A DNA stretch of 61,600 bases from a bacterium (GTDB taxonomy: Bacteria; Zhuqueibacterota; Zhuqueibacteria; Zhuqueibacterales; Geothermadaptataceae). Of the stretch, positions 28,063 through 36,674 are shown piece by piece. Numbering within the stretch: the stretch's first letter is position 1; each line of letters opens with the position of its first letter. The notes under the pieces were generated by a model. It did not search any database and was not told where the DNA came from. It saw only the letters and a list, made by a program, of their open reading frames with translations. Location: assembly GCA_024275575.1 (NCBI GenBank), contig JAJRYV010000070.1:1-61600 (forward strand). Reading direction: 5' to 3'. The translations under genes and the position numbers were made by a program.

Positions 28063-28844
28063 ATGAAAAAAACTCTGCTCATTGTCGAGTCTGCAGCGAA
28101 ATGTAAAACAAGCAGCAGCATTCAGGGTCCGGGTTTTATTACAGTCGCTTATTACTGGTATATTAAAAACCTGCCCCGCAACAGACTTGGCATCGATGCT
28201 ACTCAAAATTTCTTGCCTGAAATTGAAGTTCTTTGTGTGAAGAAAGAACACATCGAAAAATTGCGCCTGCACACCGAAAATGCCTCCCATATTTTTATTG
28301 CAGCCGACACGGACCGTAAAAGTGAAGTGGTTGCCGGCCATCTTGCCAAACTTCTGCATTTACAAAAATCACGATTCAACCACATTCGATCTCGTTTCCC
28401 CGGATGGACTCGAAATGACCCTATTCTCGCAAGCCGGAAAGTCCGGTGGATAATCGTTCGGTTATGGGCTTATGAAATGAGTGCGACTTTACATTTTATC
28501 GTAAAAAGAGAAATGAATCGTGCCATCCAAAAGGCATGTTTACTGCGGAATATTGCTGCTGGTCTTCATCTCATTGGCGACAAACGGACAATAGCGCGGT
28601 TTTTTTGTCACTTCGCGAACACGTTTGTTTTGCTGACAAAATTTTTAAATAACAATTCAAACCGGATGACAAAACAAATCGTCCAAAATATAATAGCGGT
28701 CACCTTTGAAAAGCTTCAATTGATCGACGGATATCGGCAGGTTTGCAGCGGTTTTCTGTGCATGAGCTCATCGCGGCTTTGCATGAGAAAGGCATCGAAC
28801 ATAAAGATGCAATAAACAATTATCTTTGTATGTTAAAATTATAA
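28063..28844 (+). pseudogene. topA: DNA topoisomerase I (topA) relic with internal deletion
   Basis: The start MKKTLLIVESAAKCKT mirrors the TopA start (LLIVESPAKAKT), and LPRNRLGIDATQNFLPE matches the next conserved block. The metal-binding DxDREGE of the TOPRIM domain has become DTDRKSE. Weakened counterparts of the following helices continue (ILASRKVRWIIVRLWAYEMS). After about residue 215 the active-site YxTYPRTDS block and domain II are missing, and a frame change leads to RFSVHELIAALHEKGIEHKD, equivalent to the region near GIGRPSTY, ending at 28842-28844. A frame of 250 codons stays open, yet catalysis is impossible. A working topoisomerase I must be elsewhere in the genome. Confidence 0.8.
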
Positions 28845-28875
28845 ACAACCCGGTCGATTTTAAAGTTATCAATAT

Positions 28876-29805
28876 ATGAATAAAATGCAAAAAACATTAG
28901 TAATGCATAATTTTGATCGTGCTTCGGCAGCTTTTCTAAAGCATCTTCGGCAACAAAAGCGTGCATCTGAACTAACGATCGAAGCTTATGCGACTGACCT
29001 TGAATTGTTCAGGGGCTATTTGCAGGAGAACCGGATCATTGGGGGAATCTGCCGGGCCCATGTGCGCAAATATATTCACTTTCTGTCTCCCATTCGCCTG
29101 TCCGCTAAAACGATCAATCGTAAAATTTCCACATTGCGCAGTTTTTTTCGTTTTTTAAGAGAAGAAAATCAAATAGAAAATAATCCAGTAGCCAATATTA
29201 ATTCGTTGAAGGAACCGGTGGCCTTGCCCAAGTTTTTGCGCCAGGAGCAGGTGACCGCCGCACTCGCACAGCTTGATGAATCGGAGGAAGAAAGCCTGCG
29301 GAATAGTTTGATCATATTGTTTTTATATGGCTGCGGTCTGCGTATAAGCGAACTCACACATTTAAAAATAATCGATCTTGACCTCTATCAGGATCAGGTC
29401 AGGGTTTTGGGGAAAGGGCAGAAACAACGCATCGTGCCTCTCCCGAAATCTATAAAAAAGAAGACTGTTAACTGGCTTGATTTACGTCGAAAATGGCTGG
29501 GCAACAAAGCTGGTATGACAGAAAATCTGTTCATCGATAAAAAAGGAAAGGAGCTTTCAAGAAACAAAGTCTATTCAATCGTAACCAAAGTCCTGGGAAG
29601 TGTAGCGGAAAAGGGTAAAAACCATCCTCATGTTCTGCGGCACAGTCATGCGACGCATTTGCTGGATGCAGGTGCGGATTTGATGGCTGTGAAAGAGCTT
29701 CTCGGGCATCTGAGTTTGAACACGACTCAGATTTATACTCATATCTCGTCGAAACGATTAAAGGATACATATCAAATCGCTCATCCGCGAGCAAGGTTGA
29801 AATGA
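28876..29805 (+). CDS. xerC: Tyrosine recombinase XerC/XerD
   Basis: 309 residues. The N-terminal SAM-like domain (FLKHLRQQKRASELTIEAY) is followed by the catalytic domain. Catalytic residues: Arg ~155 in GCGLRISEL, Lys in GKGQKQRIVPL, His/Arg in HVLRHSHATHLL (about 251-254), His in LLGHLSLNTTQ, and Tyr ~286 in QIYTHI. It resolves chromosome dimers at dif together with a partner recombinase and FtsK. Whether it is XerC, XerD or a single-recombinase form cannot be decided from this copy alone. No strong ribosome binding site is seen before ATG 28876; ATG 28903 is an alternative. Confidence 0.9.
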   Translation: MNKMQKTLVMHNFDRASAAFLKHLRQQKRASELTIEAYATDLELFRGYLQENRIIGGICRAHVRKYIHFLSPIRLSAKTINRKISTLRSFFRFLREENQIENNPVANINSLKEPVALPKFLRQEQVTAALAQLDESEEESLRNSLIILFLYGCGLRISELTHLKIIDLDLYQDQVRVLGKGQKQRIVPLPKSIKKKTVNWLDLRRKWLGNKAGMTENLFIDKKGKELSRNKVYSIVTKVLGSVAEKGKNHPHVLRHSHATHLLDAGADLMAVKELLGHLSLNTTQIYTHISSKRLKDTYQIAHPRARLK

Positions 29806-29867
29806 TTTGCTGAATTCTTTATTTATAAGACGAGTCATCCGTTCATCACTTTTTTAGGAGGTATGCC

Positions 29868-30215
29868 ATGCGTACAGTCTTCACCGCACGTCATTATAAA
29901 GCCCCGGACGATTTGAAAAACTTCGCTGAAGGGGAAGTGCTACGACTGAAGAAATATTATGATGGCATCATTGATTGCGAAATCATTCTTGACTACGAGA
30001 AACAAACTCAGATTGCTGAAATTAAGGTTTCAGTGAATGGGCAAACGCTTAAAGCAATTGAAAAAAGTGAAAATATTCGAAAATCAATAACTTTGGCGAC
30101 CAATAAACTCGAACGACAACTAAAAAAATATAAAGGGAAATGGAGTCCCAAAGGTGCTGCGAAACCTTCTCTGGTGGAGAGCATTGAGGAAGCGGCCATT
30201 TCTGAAGAAGTATAA
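29868..30215 (+). CDS. hpf: Ribosome hibernation promoting factor (HPF/RaiA)
   Basis: 115 residues, short form. MRTVFTARHYKAPDDLKNF, then the central strands (CEIILDYEKQTQIAEIKVSV) and a Lys-rich helix (KLERQLKKYKGKW) fit the S30AE fold, which binds the decoding centre of stalled 30S/70S ribosomes. No C-terminal dimerisation domain is present, so it resembles short HPF/YfiA rather than long HPF. TAGGAGG lies upstream of ATG 29868, the best site in this run. A strong terminator follows 15 bases after its stop, before hprK. Confidence 0.93.
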   Translation: MRTVFTARHYKAPDDLKNFAEGEVLRLKKYYDGIIDCEIILDYEKQTQIAEIKVSVNGQTLKAIEKSENIRKSITLATNKLERQLKKYKGKWSPKGAAKPSLVESIEEAAISEEV

Positions 30216-30229
30216 CAGACCCATATCTG

Positions 30230-30260
30230 AAGGCCTCCTTCCTGGAGGCCTTTTCTTTTT
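30230..30260 (+). terminator. Rho-independent terminator between hpf and hprK
   Basis: AAGGCCTCC (30230-30238) pairs perfectly with GGAGGCCTT (30244-30252) across a 5-base loop and is followed by TTTTCTTTTT. The hprK start lies only 18 bases beyond, so either hprK uses read-through or its promoter overlaps this region. Confidence 0.9.
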
Positions 30261-30277
30261 GGACGAGAGGAAAGGCT

Positions 30278-31306
30278 GTGCAAAAGTTAGATTTAAAAAC
30301 TATGTATACGGACAATGCCGACCACCTGGATCTGGAGTTGCTCAACGGTGAGCTGAGTTTTAATAAGGAAATTGTTGAACCTGATTTGCATCGCCCGGGC
30401 CTGGCATTGACGGGTTTTACTGATGTATTTACCCATCGACGGGTGCAAATTTTCGGCAATACGGAGATGGCTTATTTATCGAAACTTTCCCTGGCTGAGA
30501 GAAAGCAATCGCTACAATTTGTCATGGAGTTCGACATCCCCTGCATTCTGGTGACCGAAAGCAATGACGTTCCCCCCGAGATGGTGGAGATTGCGACTAA
30601 AAACAACATTACCGTCATGCGAACCCATTTCACCACAACACAGGTGTTGCATCTTCTTGGTGAGTACATGGATATCGTTTTTGCTGCAACGACCACAGTC
30701 CATGGCAGCCTGGTGGATGTTTATGGCATGGGCGTGCTTTTTACCGGGCGTTCGTCGATCGGAAAAAGTGAAATCGCACTCGACCTGGTGGAACGTGGCC
30801 ATCGACTGGTCGCGGATGATGTCGTCAATATTTTTAAACTCGCCGGGGATGTTCTGCTCGGCCGTGGCAGTGAATTGCTGCAGCATCACATGGAAATTCG
30901 CGGTCTGGGTATTATCGATGTCAAAAGCTTGTTTGGTATCAACTCGATCAGGATACAGAAGCGCATCGAAGTTGAAGTGCAACTCGAGCAATGGGATAAC
31001 GATGAAGAATATGAGCGCATCGGTCTCGATGAGGAATTTATTTCTCACCTTGGCGTTAATATCCCCGTCGTCCGTCTGCCGATTTTTCCCGGGAAAAATA
31101 TTACGGTAATCGCTGAAGTTATCGCTCTGAATCAAATGTTGAAAGTTTACGGTCAAAATACTGCAAAGCTGTTCAGCGACCGTTTAATTCAAAAAATTCA
31201 GGCAAAAGGAGAGGAAGCGAGAACCTTGAATACTCGGCACCCCAGCGATTCTTTTATACCTAATGCGGCGAGAATTCAACGCTACTTACGCAAAGATTAT
31301 GAATAG
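30278..31306 (+). CDS. hprK: HPr kinase/phosphorylase
   Basis: 342 residues from GTG 30278, with GAGAGGAAAGG just upstream. The N-terminal DRTGG-like domain covers about residues 20-140. Walker A is FTGRSSIGKSEIALDL (around 155-170), followed by RLVADDVVNIF and MEIRGLGIIDV, the HprK signature loop. The enzyme phosphorylates and dephosphorylates Ser-46 of HPr. No PTS protein is seen in the window; in FCB bacteria HprK often occurs with incomplete PTS chains, where it is thought to regulate rather than transport. The motif set is complete. Confidence 0.93.
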   Translation: MQKLDLKTMYTDNADHLDLELLNGELSFNKEIVEPDLHRPGLALTGFTDVFTHRRVQIFGNTEMAYLSKLSLAERKQSLQFVMEFDIPCILVTESNDVPPEMVEIATKNNITVMRTHFTTTQVLHLLGEYMDIVFAATTTVHGSLVDVYGMGVLFTGRSSIGKSEIALDLVERGHRLVADDVVNIFKLAGDVLLGRGSELLQHHMEIRGLGIIDVKSLFGINSIRIQKRIEVEVQLEQWDNDEEYERIGLDEEFISHLGVNIPVVRLPIFPGKNITVIAEVIALNQMLKVYGQNTAKLFSDRLIQKIQAKGEEARTLNTRHPSDSFIPNAARIQRYLRKDYE

Positions 31307-31389
31307 TCTTTGAAATCCGACTAAAATATTGTTATTTGGGGACTGGTGCAGAGTCGATCGAATTGAAAAAAAAATGATGAGTCGAAGGA

Positions 31390-32319
31390 ATGAGTCGCAG
31401 CAATCTTGAACTGAAAGTAGGTATAATTAGCGTGATGGGGATAGTCATCCTCGTTGCCGGATCGATATGGGGCAGGGACGTCAAACTTTCATCGAGCTAC
31501 AACCGGGTATCATTCGTTTTTAGTCACAGCGGCGGTTTGCGTCCTGGCGATCCGGTGACCGTCAACGGCATTAAAAAGGGGCGTGTTGAGACAGTAGAAT
31601 TAAACGATCGGGAGGTCGTTGTCGGTATCACACTGAGTTCGAAAGTAAAATTATATCATGATGTTTCAGCTCATATTTCGATGCTTGATCTGATGGGCGG
31701 AACAAATCTCGAAATCAGTCCAGGCGTTGGGATGCAATCCCTAACGACGACTGAATTGCAGCAGCCGATTCGCGGCAGCGGGGTGACGAACCTGGGGCTG
31801 CTTATCGGCGAATTCCAGGGCTTGAAACTGAAAACCGATACCTTGTTGAGTGCCATGAATCAGTCGGTGAATAGTCTCAACCACATGTTGGACGAGAACA
31901 CGCTTGTCCGGCCGCTGAAGGAAAGCGTCGCCCAACTCAATAGTGCCACCCGGCTAATGAACAAAGTTTTAAGCGAAAATGAAAACGCACTTGTCGGATT
32001 GATTAAAAATTCCAGTAGCGCCTCAAATGAATTGCGGCAGTTGCTGGAGAATAAACGCAAAGTATTGGAAAAATCGATCGATACTTTCGCAAGGATGACC
32101 GGTAAAATGGATACGGTTAGCACAGAATTATCAGCTATCAGCCGGCAATTCCATAATCGCAAGGGCAGCCTTGCCCGGTTGATTTACGACGATCAGATTT
32201 ACGATGATCTGCAGAAAACCATAACTGGTGTTGATAGCCTGACCATCACGTTGAAGAAAGACCTCGGTCGATTTCTTCAAAATACAGATGTGAATTTGCT
32301 CAATCTGATCAAGTTTTAA
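31390..32319 (+). CDS. MlaD-like MCE-domain lipid transport protein
   Basis: 309 residues. One N-terminal membrane anchor (VGIISVMGIVILVAGSIWG) is followed by an MCE domain: FVFSHSGGLRPGDPVTVNG, KKGRVETVEL, YHDVSAHISMLDLMGGTNLE. A long helical C-terminal part (about residues 140-300) contains repeated N/L-rich stretches, as in proteins forming periplasmic lipid tunnels. MlaD partners the MlaE permease and MlaF ATPase; neither is adjacent, so the gene is orphaned in this window. It most likely acts in phospholipid trafficking between the membranes. Confidence 0.85.
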   Translation: MSRSNLELKVGIISVMGIVILVAGSIWGRDVKLSSSYNRVSFVFSHSGGLRPGDPVTVNGIKKGRVETVELNDREVVVGITLSSKVKLYHDVSAHISMLDLMGGTNLEISPGVGMQSLTTTELQQPIRGSGVTNLGLLIGEFQGLKLKTDTLLSAMNQSVNSLNHMLDENTLVRPLKESVAQLNSATRLMNKVLSENENALVGLIKNSSSASNELRQLLENKRKVLEKSIDTFARMTGKMDTVSTELSAISRQFHNRKGSLARLIYDDQIYDDLQKTITGVDSLTITLKKDLGRFLQNTDVNLLNLIKF

Positions 32320-32378
32320 AAATTATATATTTGCAGCAAGATGCGTTTCTCTGTATCAAAATTTATTTCAAAATTTCC

Positions 32379-32407
32379 TTGCAAAGGATTTGATTTCTCT
32401 TTATATT
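32379..32407 (+). promoter_or_regulatory. Sigma-70-type promoter for the tRNA pair
   Basis: TTGCAA (32379-32384), a 17-base spacer, and TATATT (32402-32407). Transcription would start near 32414, about 26 bases before tRNA-Phe. Confidence 0.55.
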
Positions 32408-32439
32408 TACCGCCTTGTTAATGACGCGCCTGTAGAAAA

Positions 32440-32512
32440 GGGCAGGTAGCTCAGTCGGTAGAGCAATGGACTGAAAATCCATGTGTCGGCAGTTCAATTC
32501 TGCCCCTGCCCA
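32440..32512 (+). tRNA. tRNA-Phe (anticodon GAA)
   Basis: 73 bases forming a complete cloverleaf. GGGCAGG (32440-32446) pairs with CCTGCCC (32505-32511), with A as discriminator. The anticodon loop is CTGAAAA, giving GAA. The T arm has GTTCAATTC. The CCA end is not encoded. Confidence 0.97.
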
Positions 32513-32519
32513 CGTTTTT

Positions 32520-32560
32520 AAATATGCTGCCAATATCACTTCCGGCAGCATATTTTTTTT
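32520..32560 (+). terminator. Strong terminator between the two tRNAs
   Basis: AAATATGCTGCC (32520-32531) pairs perfectly with GGCAGCATATTT (32544-32555) and is followed by T to 32560. It separates tRNA-Phe from tRNA-Thr, so the latter may have its own promoter or depend on read-through. Confidence 0.9.
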
Positions 32561-32569
32561 GGTGGAAAT

Positions 32570-32642
32570 GCCACCTTAGCTCAGATGGCAGAGCGGCTCA
32601 CTCGTAATGAGCAGGTCGCCGGTTCGATTCCGGCAGGTGGCT
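32570..32642 (+). tRNA. tRNA-Thr (anticodon CGT)
   Basis: 73 bases. GCCACCT (32570-32576) pairs with AGGTGGC (32635-32641), with T as discriminator. The anticodon loop is CTCGTAA, giving CGT, which reads ACG. The T arm has GTTCGATTC. CCA is not encoded. The PorV-like gene starts 38 bases beyond; a frame beginning inside this tRNA is spurious. Confidence 0.97.
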
Positions 32643-32680
32643 TTAAATTGACCAATGCTCACGTTTACTCTGAAGGCCTC

Positions 32681-33604
32681 ATGAAAAAAACATTTCTTTT
32701 CTCACTCCTGTTTTTTCTCATTTGTATTAACCTGAAAACCCTTTCAGCGCAAACCACCGGCTACGCCTTCTTAAAACGAGTCTTGTCTGCGAGAGCTGTT
32801 GCAATGGGCGGCGCCCTGCATGCCATCAGCAACACCCCGGATGCAATTCGAACCAACCCTGCTGCTCTGGCGGGTATTACCCGGCGCATGGGAACTTTCT
32901 CCTACGTCAATTATATCCTTGATGTTAATGGCGGTGAAGGAATTTATGTCCATCCTTTGGAAAATGGCAATATTGCCGGCTCTTTTTTCTTCCAGGATTA
33001 TGGTTCATTTGACGGTCGGGATGAGCTCAATAACTCACAAGGTGAATTCTCGGCAAGTAGTCTCATCCTGAACGCAACTTATGCCAGCCAATATAAAGCT
33101 GCAATCTGGTATGGTGCTTCGGTTCGTTATTTTCGCTCTGAAATTTCCTCCTATAATTCCGACGGATTCGCTTTTGATGCAGCATTATTTTATGAATCAC
33201 GTTTGCTCAACAACCTGAAATTCGGCCTCGGCATTTATAACCTTGGCACGGTGCGCACCCCGTATATTGAATTTAAAGATGATATTCCCACCAGTATCGA
33301 ATTCGGCATGTCGAAAGTGCTGGCTCATTTGCCGCTCGAGTGGTCTCTGGCGCTGAAGAAATATTTCAATGAAAACCTTGTAGTTGCGCTCGGTGGAGAA
33401 TTTACGCTGCGGAAAAATGTTTTTTTCAGGCTGGGATATGACTCAAAAGGGCTGGATCAGAAAGTGACCTTCGGCTCGAACCGTCTCTCAGGGATCTCAA
33501 TTGGCGGTGGGCTGATTTATAAAAATTATACCATCGATTACGCCCTTGCCTCGATGGGTGGAGTGGGTAGTGTCAATCAGTTTACGATGGGGATGAGTTT
33601 TTAA
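32681..33604 (+). CDS. PorV/PorQ-like outer-membrane beta-barrel protein
   Basis: 307 residues from ATG 32681, whose signal peptide (KKTFLFSLLFFLICINL, then cleavage after SAQ) makes it the natural start; longer in-frame starts lie inside the tRNA. After the signal comes GYAFLKRVLSARAVAMGGAL and DAIRTNPAALAG, the hallmark opening of the UPF0164/PorV family. The rest is alternating beta strands, ending SVNQFTMGMSF with a terminal Phe typical of outer-membrane barrels. PorV members shuttle or anchor type IX-secreted proteins in Bacteroidetes; related proteins exist where no type IX system is present. No sorting-signal protein is seen here. Confidence 0.8.
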   Translation: MKKTFLFSLLFFLICINLKTLSAQTTGYAFLKRVLSARAVAMGGALHAISNTPDAIRTNPAALAGITRRMGTFSYVNYILDVNGGEGIYVHPLENGNIAGSFFFQDYGSFDGRDELNNSQGEFSASSLILNATYASQYKAAIWYGASVRYFRSEISSYNSDGFAFDAALFYESRLLNNLKFGLGIYNLGTVRTPYIEFKDDIPTSIEFGMSKVLAHLPLEWSLALKKYFNENLVVALGGEFTLRKNVFFRLGYDSKGLDQKVTFGSNRLSGISIGGGLIYKNYTIDYALASMGGVGSVNQFTMGMSF

Positions 33605-33851
33605 CATTTATCAATAATCGTCAAACATCGATCGTTCTGTGTTATTCCGCGTGTCTCACATCCTTGAATATTTATGGCAACATCGGTTTGTCTTTTTTGT
33701 TGCAGGAAATTAATGAATCCGATTTCTGCTCACCTTACTTTTCCTTCATAAATTTTACAATTTGCCTCCTCACAATTTATTATTTCTCCCCGATACCACT
33801 TTATAAACAGCCAGCTGGGAATATTCATTTTTTAAAGTGGTAGTGTGAGAA

Positions 33852-35162
33852 ATGTTAAAAAAAATGTGGTTCGGTCTATTTTTCGTTTGCATGATCAATT
33901 CATTCGCCTTTACGGCAAATGATCGGGATGGTAAAGAGAAAACAGCCGCGGTTGCTTTCTCAATAGATTATGCATGTTTTAAAGGTAATGAAAAACAAAC
34001 ATATATCGAGATATACAGCCAGGTCGATTTAAGCGCCCTGGAAGTCGCCAGGGAAGGGATGACTTATTTCTCAGAGTACAGGATGAAATATGTGATTCGC
34101 GACAACGGCAAGGTCGTCAAGGAATATGATTTCGATGACATGGTTAATTATGACAGTAATTTAGACCGCTCCAGTAAAATGCGTTTGAGCGTTCAGGGGA
34201 TTTTGTTACAACCGGGATACTATAGTTGCGAAGTGCAGTTGACCGATCGTGTGGCACAAAAGGCGGCTTCGCAACCCATATTCCTGGATGTACCCGATTT
34301 TGCCGTAACAAATTTCATTCTTTCTGACATCCAGATCGCCAGTTCAATCTATGCTTCAGATCAACAAAGTGCGTTTGTAAAAAATGGTCTTTTTGTCAAA
34401 CCCAACATCAACCGGTTATTTAATTATTTCACCGGCGAGTTTTTTATCTATTATGAAGTCTATGGCTTGACTACGCCTGATGGGACTGCTGATTATGCTG
34501 CCGACCTGCTTTGTAAAGTTAAAGCTGACGACGGCACCCTGAAAAAAACAGTTCAACACTCGGTAAATCATCCGTCTGCAGATGGTGTACATTCGGTGCG
34601 TATGTCGATCCTGGAATTGTCTCGCGGACATTATGAACTGGAAGTCCAGGTGAGAGATCGCAACTCTGGTCAGGTTGCTATTAACCGTACTGATTTTTAT
34701 ATTGGCTGGTCCGATGAATACAATAAAAAAAGTGTTGTTTCCGATCTCATCAAACAGCTAAAATATGTCGCACCACAATGGAATTTCGACAGCATGCATG
34801 AACTTTCTACAGAAATGCAGCGCACCGCGATTCTTTCTTTTTGGAAATCTCGTGATCCCTCGCCCGAAACGCTTGAAAATGAACTTATGGAAGAATTCTA
34901 TAAACGCATTTCATTTGCTAATGCCAATTTCAGACATTATGAGGGCAAGGGCTGGAAATCTGATCAGGGTAAAGTCTATATTCAAAATGGCAACCCCGCC
35001 AATGTCTACCGCATGAGTTCGCGTTCGGGCAAGGACGCCTATGAAATCTGGAAATATGATAAGACGAAGCGCTGTTTCATCTTTATCAATCGCAGAAATT
35101 TTGGTGATTTTCGCCTGTTGCCGCAAGGCGCTCCCGAGTACTATGAACTGGCCGGATATTAA
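33852..35162 (+). CDS. Secreted GWxTD-domain protein
   Basis: 436 residues. The N-terminal signal peptide is KKMWFGLFFVCMINSFAFTA. A beta-rich region follows (residues ~30-280). The C-terminal GWxTD domain begins at about 340: a helix FWKSRDPSPETLENELMEEF, then YEGKGWKSDQGKVYIQNGNP, YEIWKYD and FIFINRRNFGDFRLL. This domain is largely restricted to Acidobacteria, Gemmatimonadota and FCB bacteria and has no known activity. A strong terminator follows. The gene stands alone, 250 bases from the PorV-like gene, and may depend on it for export or surface display. Confidence 0.85.
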   Translation: MLKKMWFGLFFVCMINSFAFTANDRDGKEKTAAVAFSIDYACFKGNEKQTYIEIYSQVDLSALEVAREGMTYFSEYRMKYVIRDNGKVVKEYDFDDMVNYDSNLDRSSKMRLSVQGILLQPGYYSCEVQLTDRVAQKAASQPIFLDVPDFAVTNFILSDIQIASSIYASDQQSAFVKNGLFVKPNINRLFNYFTGEFFIYYEVYGLTTPDGTADYAADLLCKVKADDGTLKKTVQHSVNHPSADGVHSVRMSILELSRGHYELEVQVRDRNSGQVAINRTDFYIGWSDEYNKKSVVSDLIKQLKYVAPQWNFDSMHELSTEMQRTAILSFWKSRDPSPETLENELMEEFYKRISFANANFRHYEGKGWKSDQGKVYIQNGNPANVYRMSSRSGKDAYEIWKYDKTKRCFIFINRRNFGDFRLLPQGAPEYYELAGY

Positions 35163-35186
35163 GCCTTTTCCCGGTTTCTGAACAAT

Positions 35187-35236
35187 AAAGGAATGGTCAT
35201 GCATGCCCGGGAAAGATCATTCCTTTGATTTTCTCT
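35187..35236 (+). terminator. Terminator after the GWxTD gene
   Basis: AAAGGAATGGTC (35187-35198) pairs with GATCATTCCTTT (35215-35226), one G-T wobble, with a 16-base loop, then GATTTTCTCTT. The remaining 35237-35503 contains no recognisable gene or promoter. Confidence 0.75.
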
Positions 35237-35503
35237 TGCTAATCTTCGCCCATCCTGCTATATTCATCTTTTTATTAAAGTTAGCGTTTTGCTTCAGCGC
35301 AAAATCCGGAAAGTGGTTCCATCGGTTTTGTGCGAATTTGTTATGACCTTCCGGGCGACAATCTCAGGGAACGATGCGCGTTTCTGACGAGTTTATCAGA
35401 AGTCTGCCGCGGGAGTTTTGCCTTTTGTGTTCGGCGCCAACTGCAGCGATAAAATAGATTCGTCATCAACGTGCCCATATAAAATTTGATCTTTTATGGT
35501 TGA

Positions 35504-36649
35504 ATGGTAATGCCCAAAAAATACACAGGAATTTATCTCGATTACGCCGCTTCGACCCCTGTCGATCCGCAAGTTGCACTGGTCGTCGCAGAAACGATGC
35601 AACAGGTGTACGGCAACCCCTCAAGCATCCACGGGTTTGGATTACGCGCCAAATCCATTTTGGATGAGGGACGAAATCTGATCGCGGCAATACTGCACGC
35701 CCGGCCGGATGAAATTTTTTTCACCAGCGGCGGCAGTGAATCCAACAATCTCGCTATTCAGGGTGTCGCTGCCGAGTGCCGCAAACCGGGAAATATCATC
35801 ATTTCGGCAATCGAGCATCCGTCGACTCTGCAAACCTGCCGTTATCTGAAAACCCACGGCTGGGAAATCACCCAATTACCAGTGAATGGCGACGGCCAGA
35901 TCGACCCGGCTGAACTGGATCGAACGATTCAGCCGGAAACTGCACTCATCAGTATCATGCATGTGAACAATGAGATCGGCTCCATAAATGACATCGAAAC
36001 CTGCGCGCAAATCGCCGCACGAAAAAATGTTTTGTTTCATACCGATGCAGTGCAGAGTTTTGGCAAAATGCCTGTCGATTTAAGTAAAACGCCGATTTCC
36101 CTGATGTCTTTTACCGGGCATAAAATTTACGGGCCCAAAGGGGCGGGTGTTCTTTTTAAAAGAAGAGCGGTGAAAATCGCCAAAATGATTCACGGCGGTA
36201 GCCAGGAAAGCGGTTTGCGCGCGGGAACGGAAAATATTCCTGCGATCGCCGGCTTGTGTAAAGCCGTTGAAATTATTCAGCAGCGACAGAATGAGGACCG
36301 AGCGCTGGCGCAAAAACTCGGCCAGCAACTGCGTGAACTGATGCATTTGAAAGTTCCCCGGGCGCAACAAAACGGCAGCCCGGCAGGGTTGCCGGATATT
36401 CAGAATTATGCGATCCCCGGTATCGATAATTTGAGCTTTTTGATGGGAATGGACCTGGCCGGTATCGCAATTTCCAACGGCTCCGCCTGCAGTTCCGGCG
36501 ATATCTCACCCTCGCATGTTCTGCAAGCACTGCATCTGCCGGAAAAATTGCAAAATGCCTCGGTTCGGATCAGTTTTGGCCGTTTTACTTCCAGCGAAGA
36601 AATCGAGACAGCGGTGCAGGCGTTTGCCCATTTTCTGCAGAAAAAGTAA
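35504..36649 (+). CDS. Cysteine desulfurase (NifS/IscS family)
   Basis: 381 residues. IYLDYAASTPVDPQV, VYGNPSSIHGFG and FTSGGSESNNLAI mark the PLP fold. The PLP lysine is K207 in FTGHKIYGPKGAG, the base His lies in HTDAVQSFGK, and the catalytic cysteine is C329 in SNGSACSSGDISPSH. The loop around the cysteine is the longer group I form. It moves sulfur from cysteine to IscU/SufU-type scaffolds or tRNA-thiolation enzymes; ThiI at 53456 is one possible recipient. ATG 35504 and 35510 are alternatives, and no strong binding site is seen. No IscU, IscR or MnmA lies next to it. Confidence 0.93.
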   Translation: MVMPKKYTGIYLDYAASTPVDPQVALVVAETMQQVYGNPSSIHGFGLRAKSILDEGRNLIAAILHARPDEIFFTSGGSESNNLAIQGVAAECRKPGNIIISAIEHPSTLQTCRYLKTHGWEITQLPVNGDGQIDPAELDRTIQPETALISIMHVNNEIGSINDIETCAQIAARKNVLFHTDAVQSFGKMPVDLSKTPISLMSFTGHKIYGPKGAGVLFKRRAVKIAKMIHGGSQESGLRAGTENIPAIAGLCKAVEIIQQRQNEDRALAQKLGQQLRELMHLKVPRAQQNGSPAGLPDIQNYAIPGIDNLSFLMGMDLAGIAISNGSACSSGDISPSHVLQALHLPEKLQNASVRISFGRFTSSEEIETAVQAFAHFLQKK

Positions 36650-36674
36650 GACCAATTATACGCACAAACCAAAG

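Noticed and set aside
32585-32680. Longer start of the PorV-like gene
   Set aside because: The added residues come from tRNA-Thr; ATG 32681 begins a clean signal peptide.
36516-36674. Longer start of the ECF-S gene
   Set aside because: Overlaps the cysteine desulfurase by over 130 bases; ATG 36675 starts the first helix.
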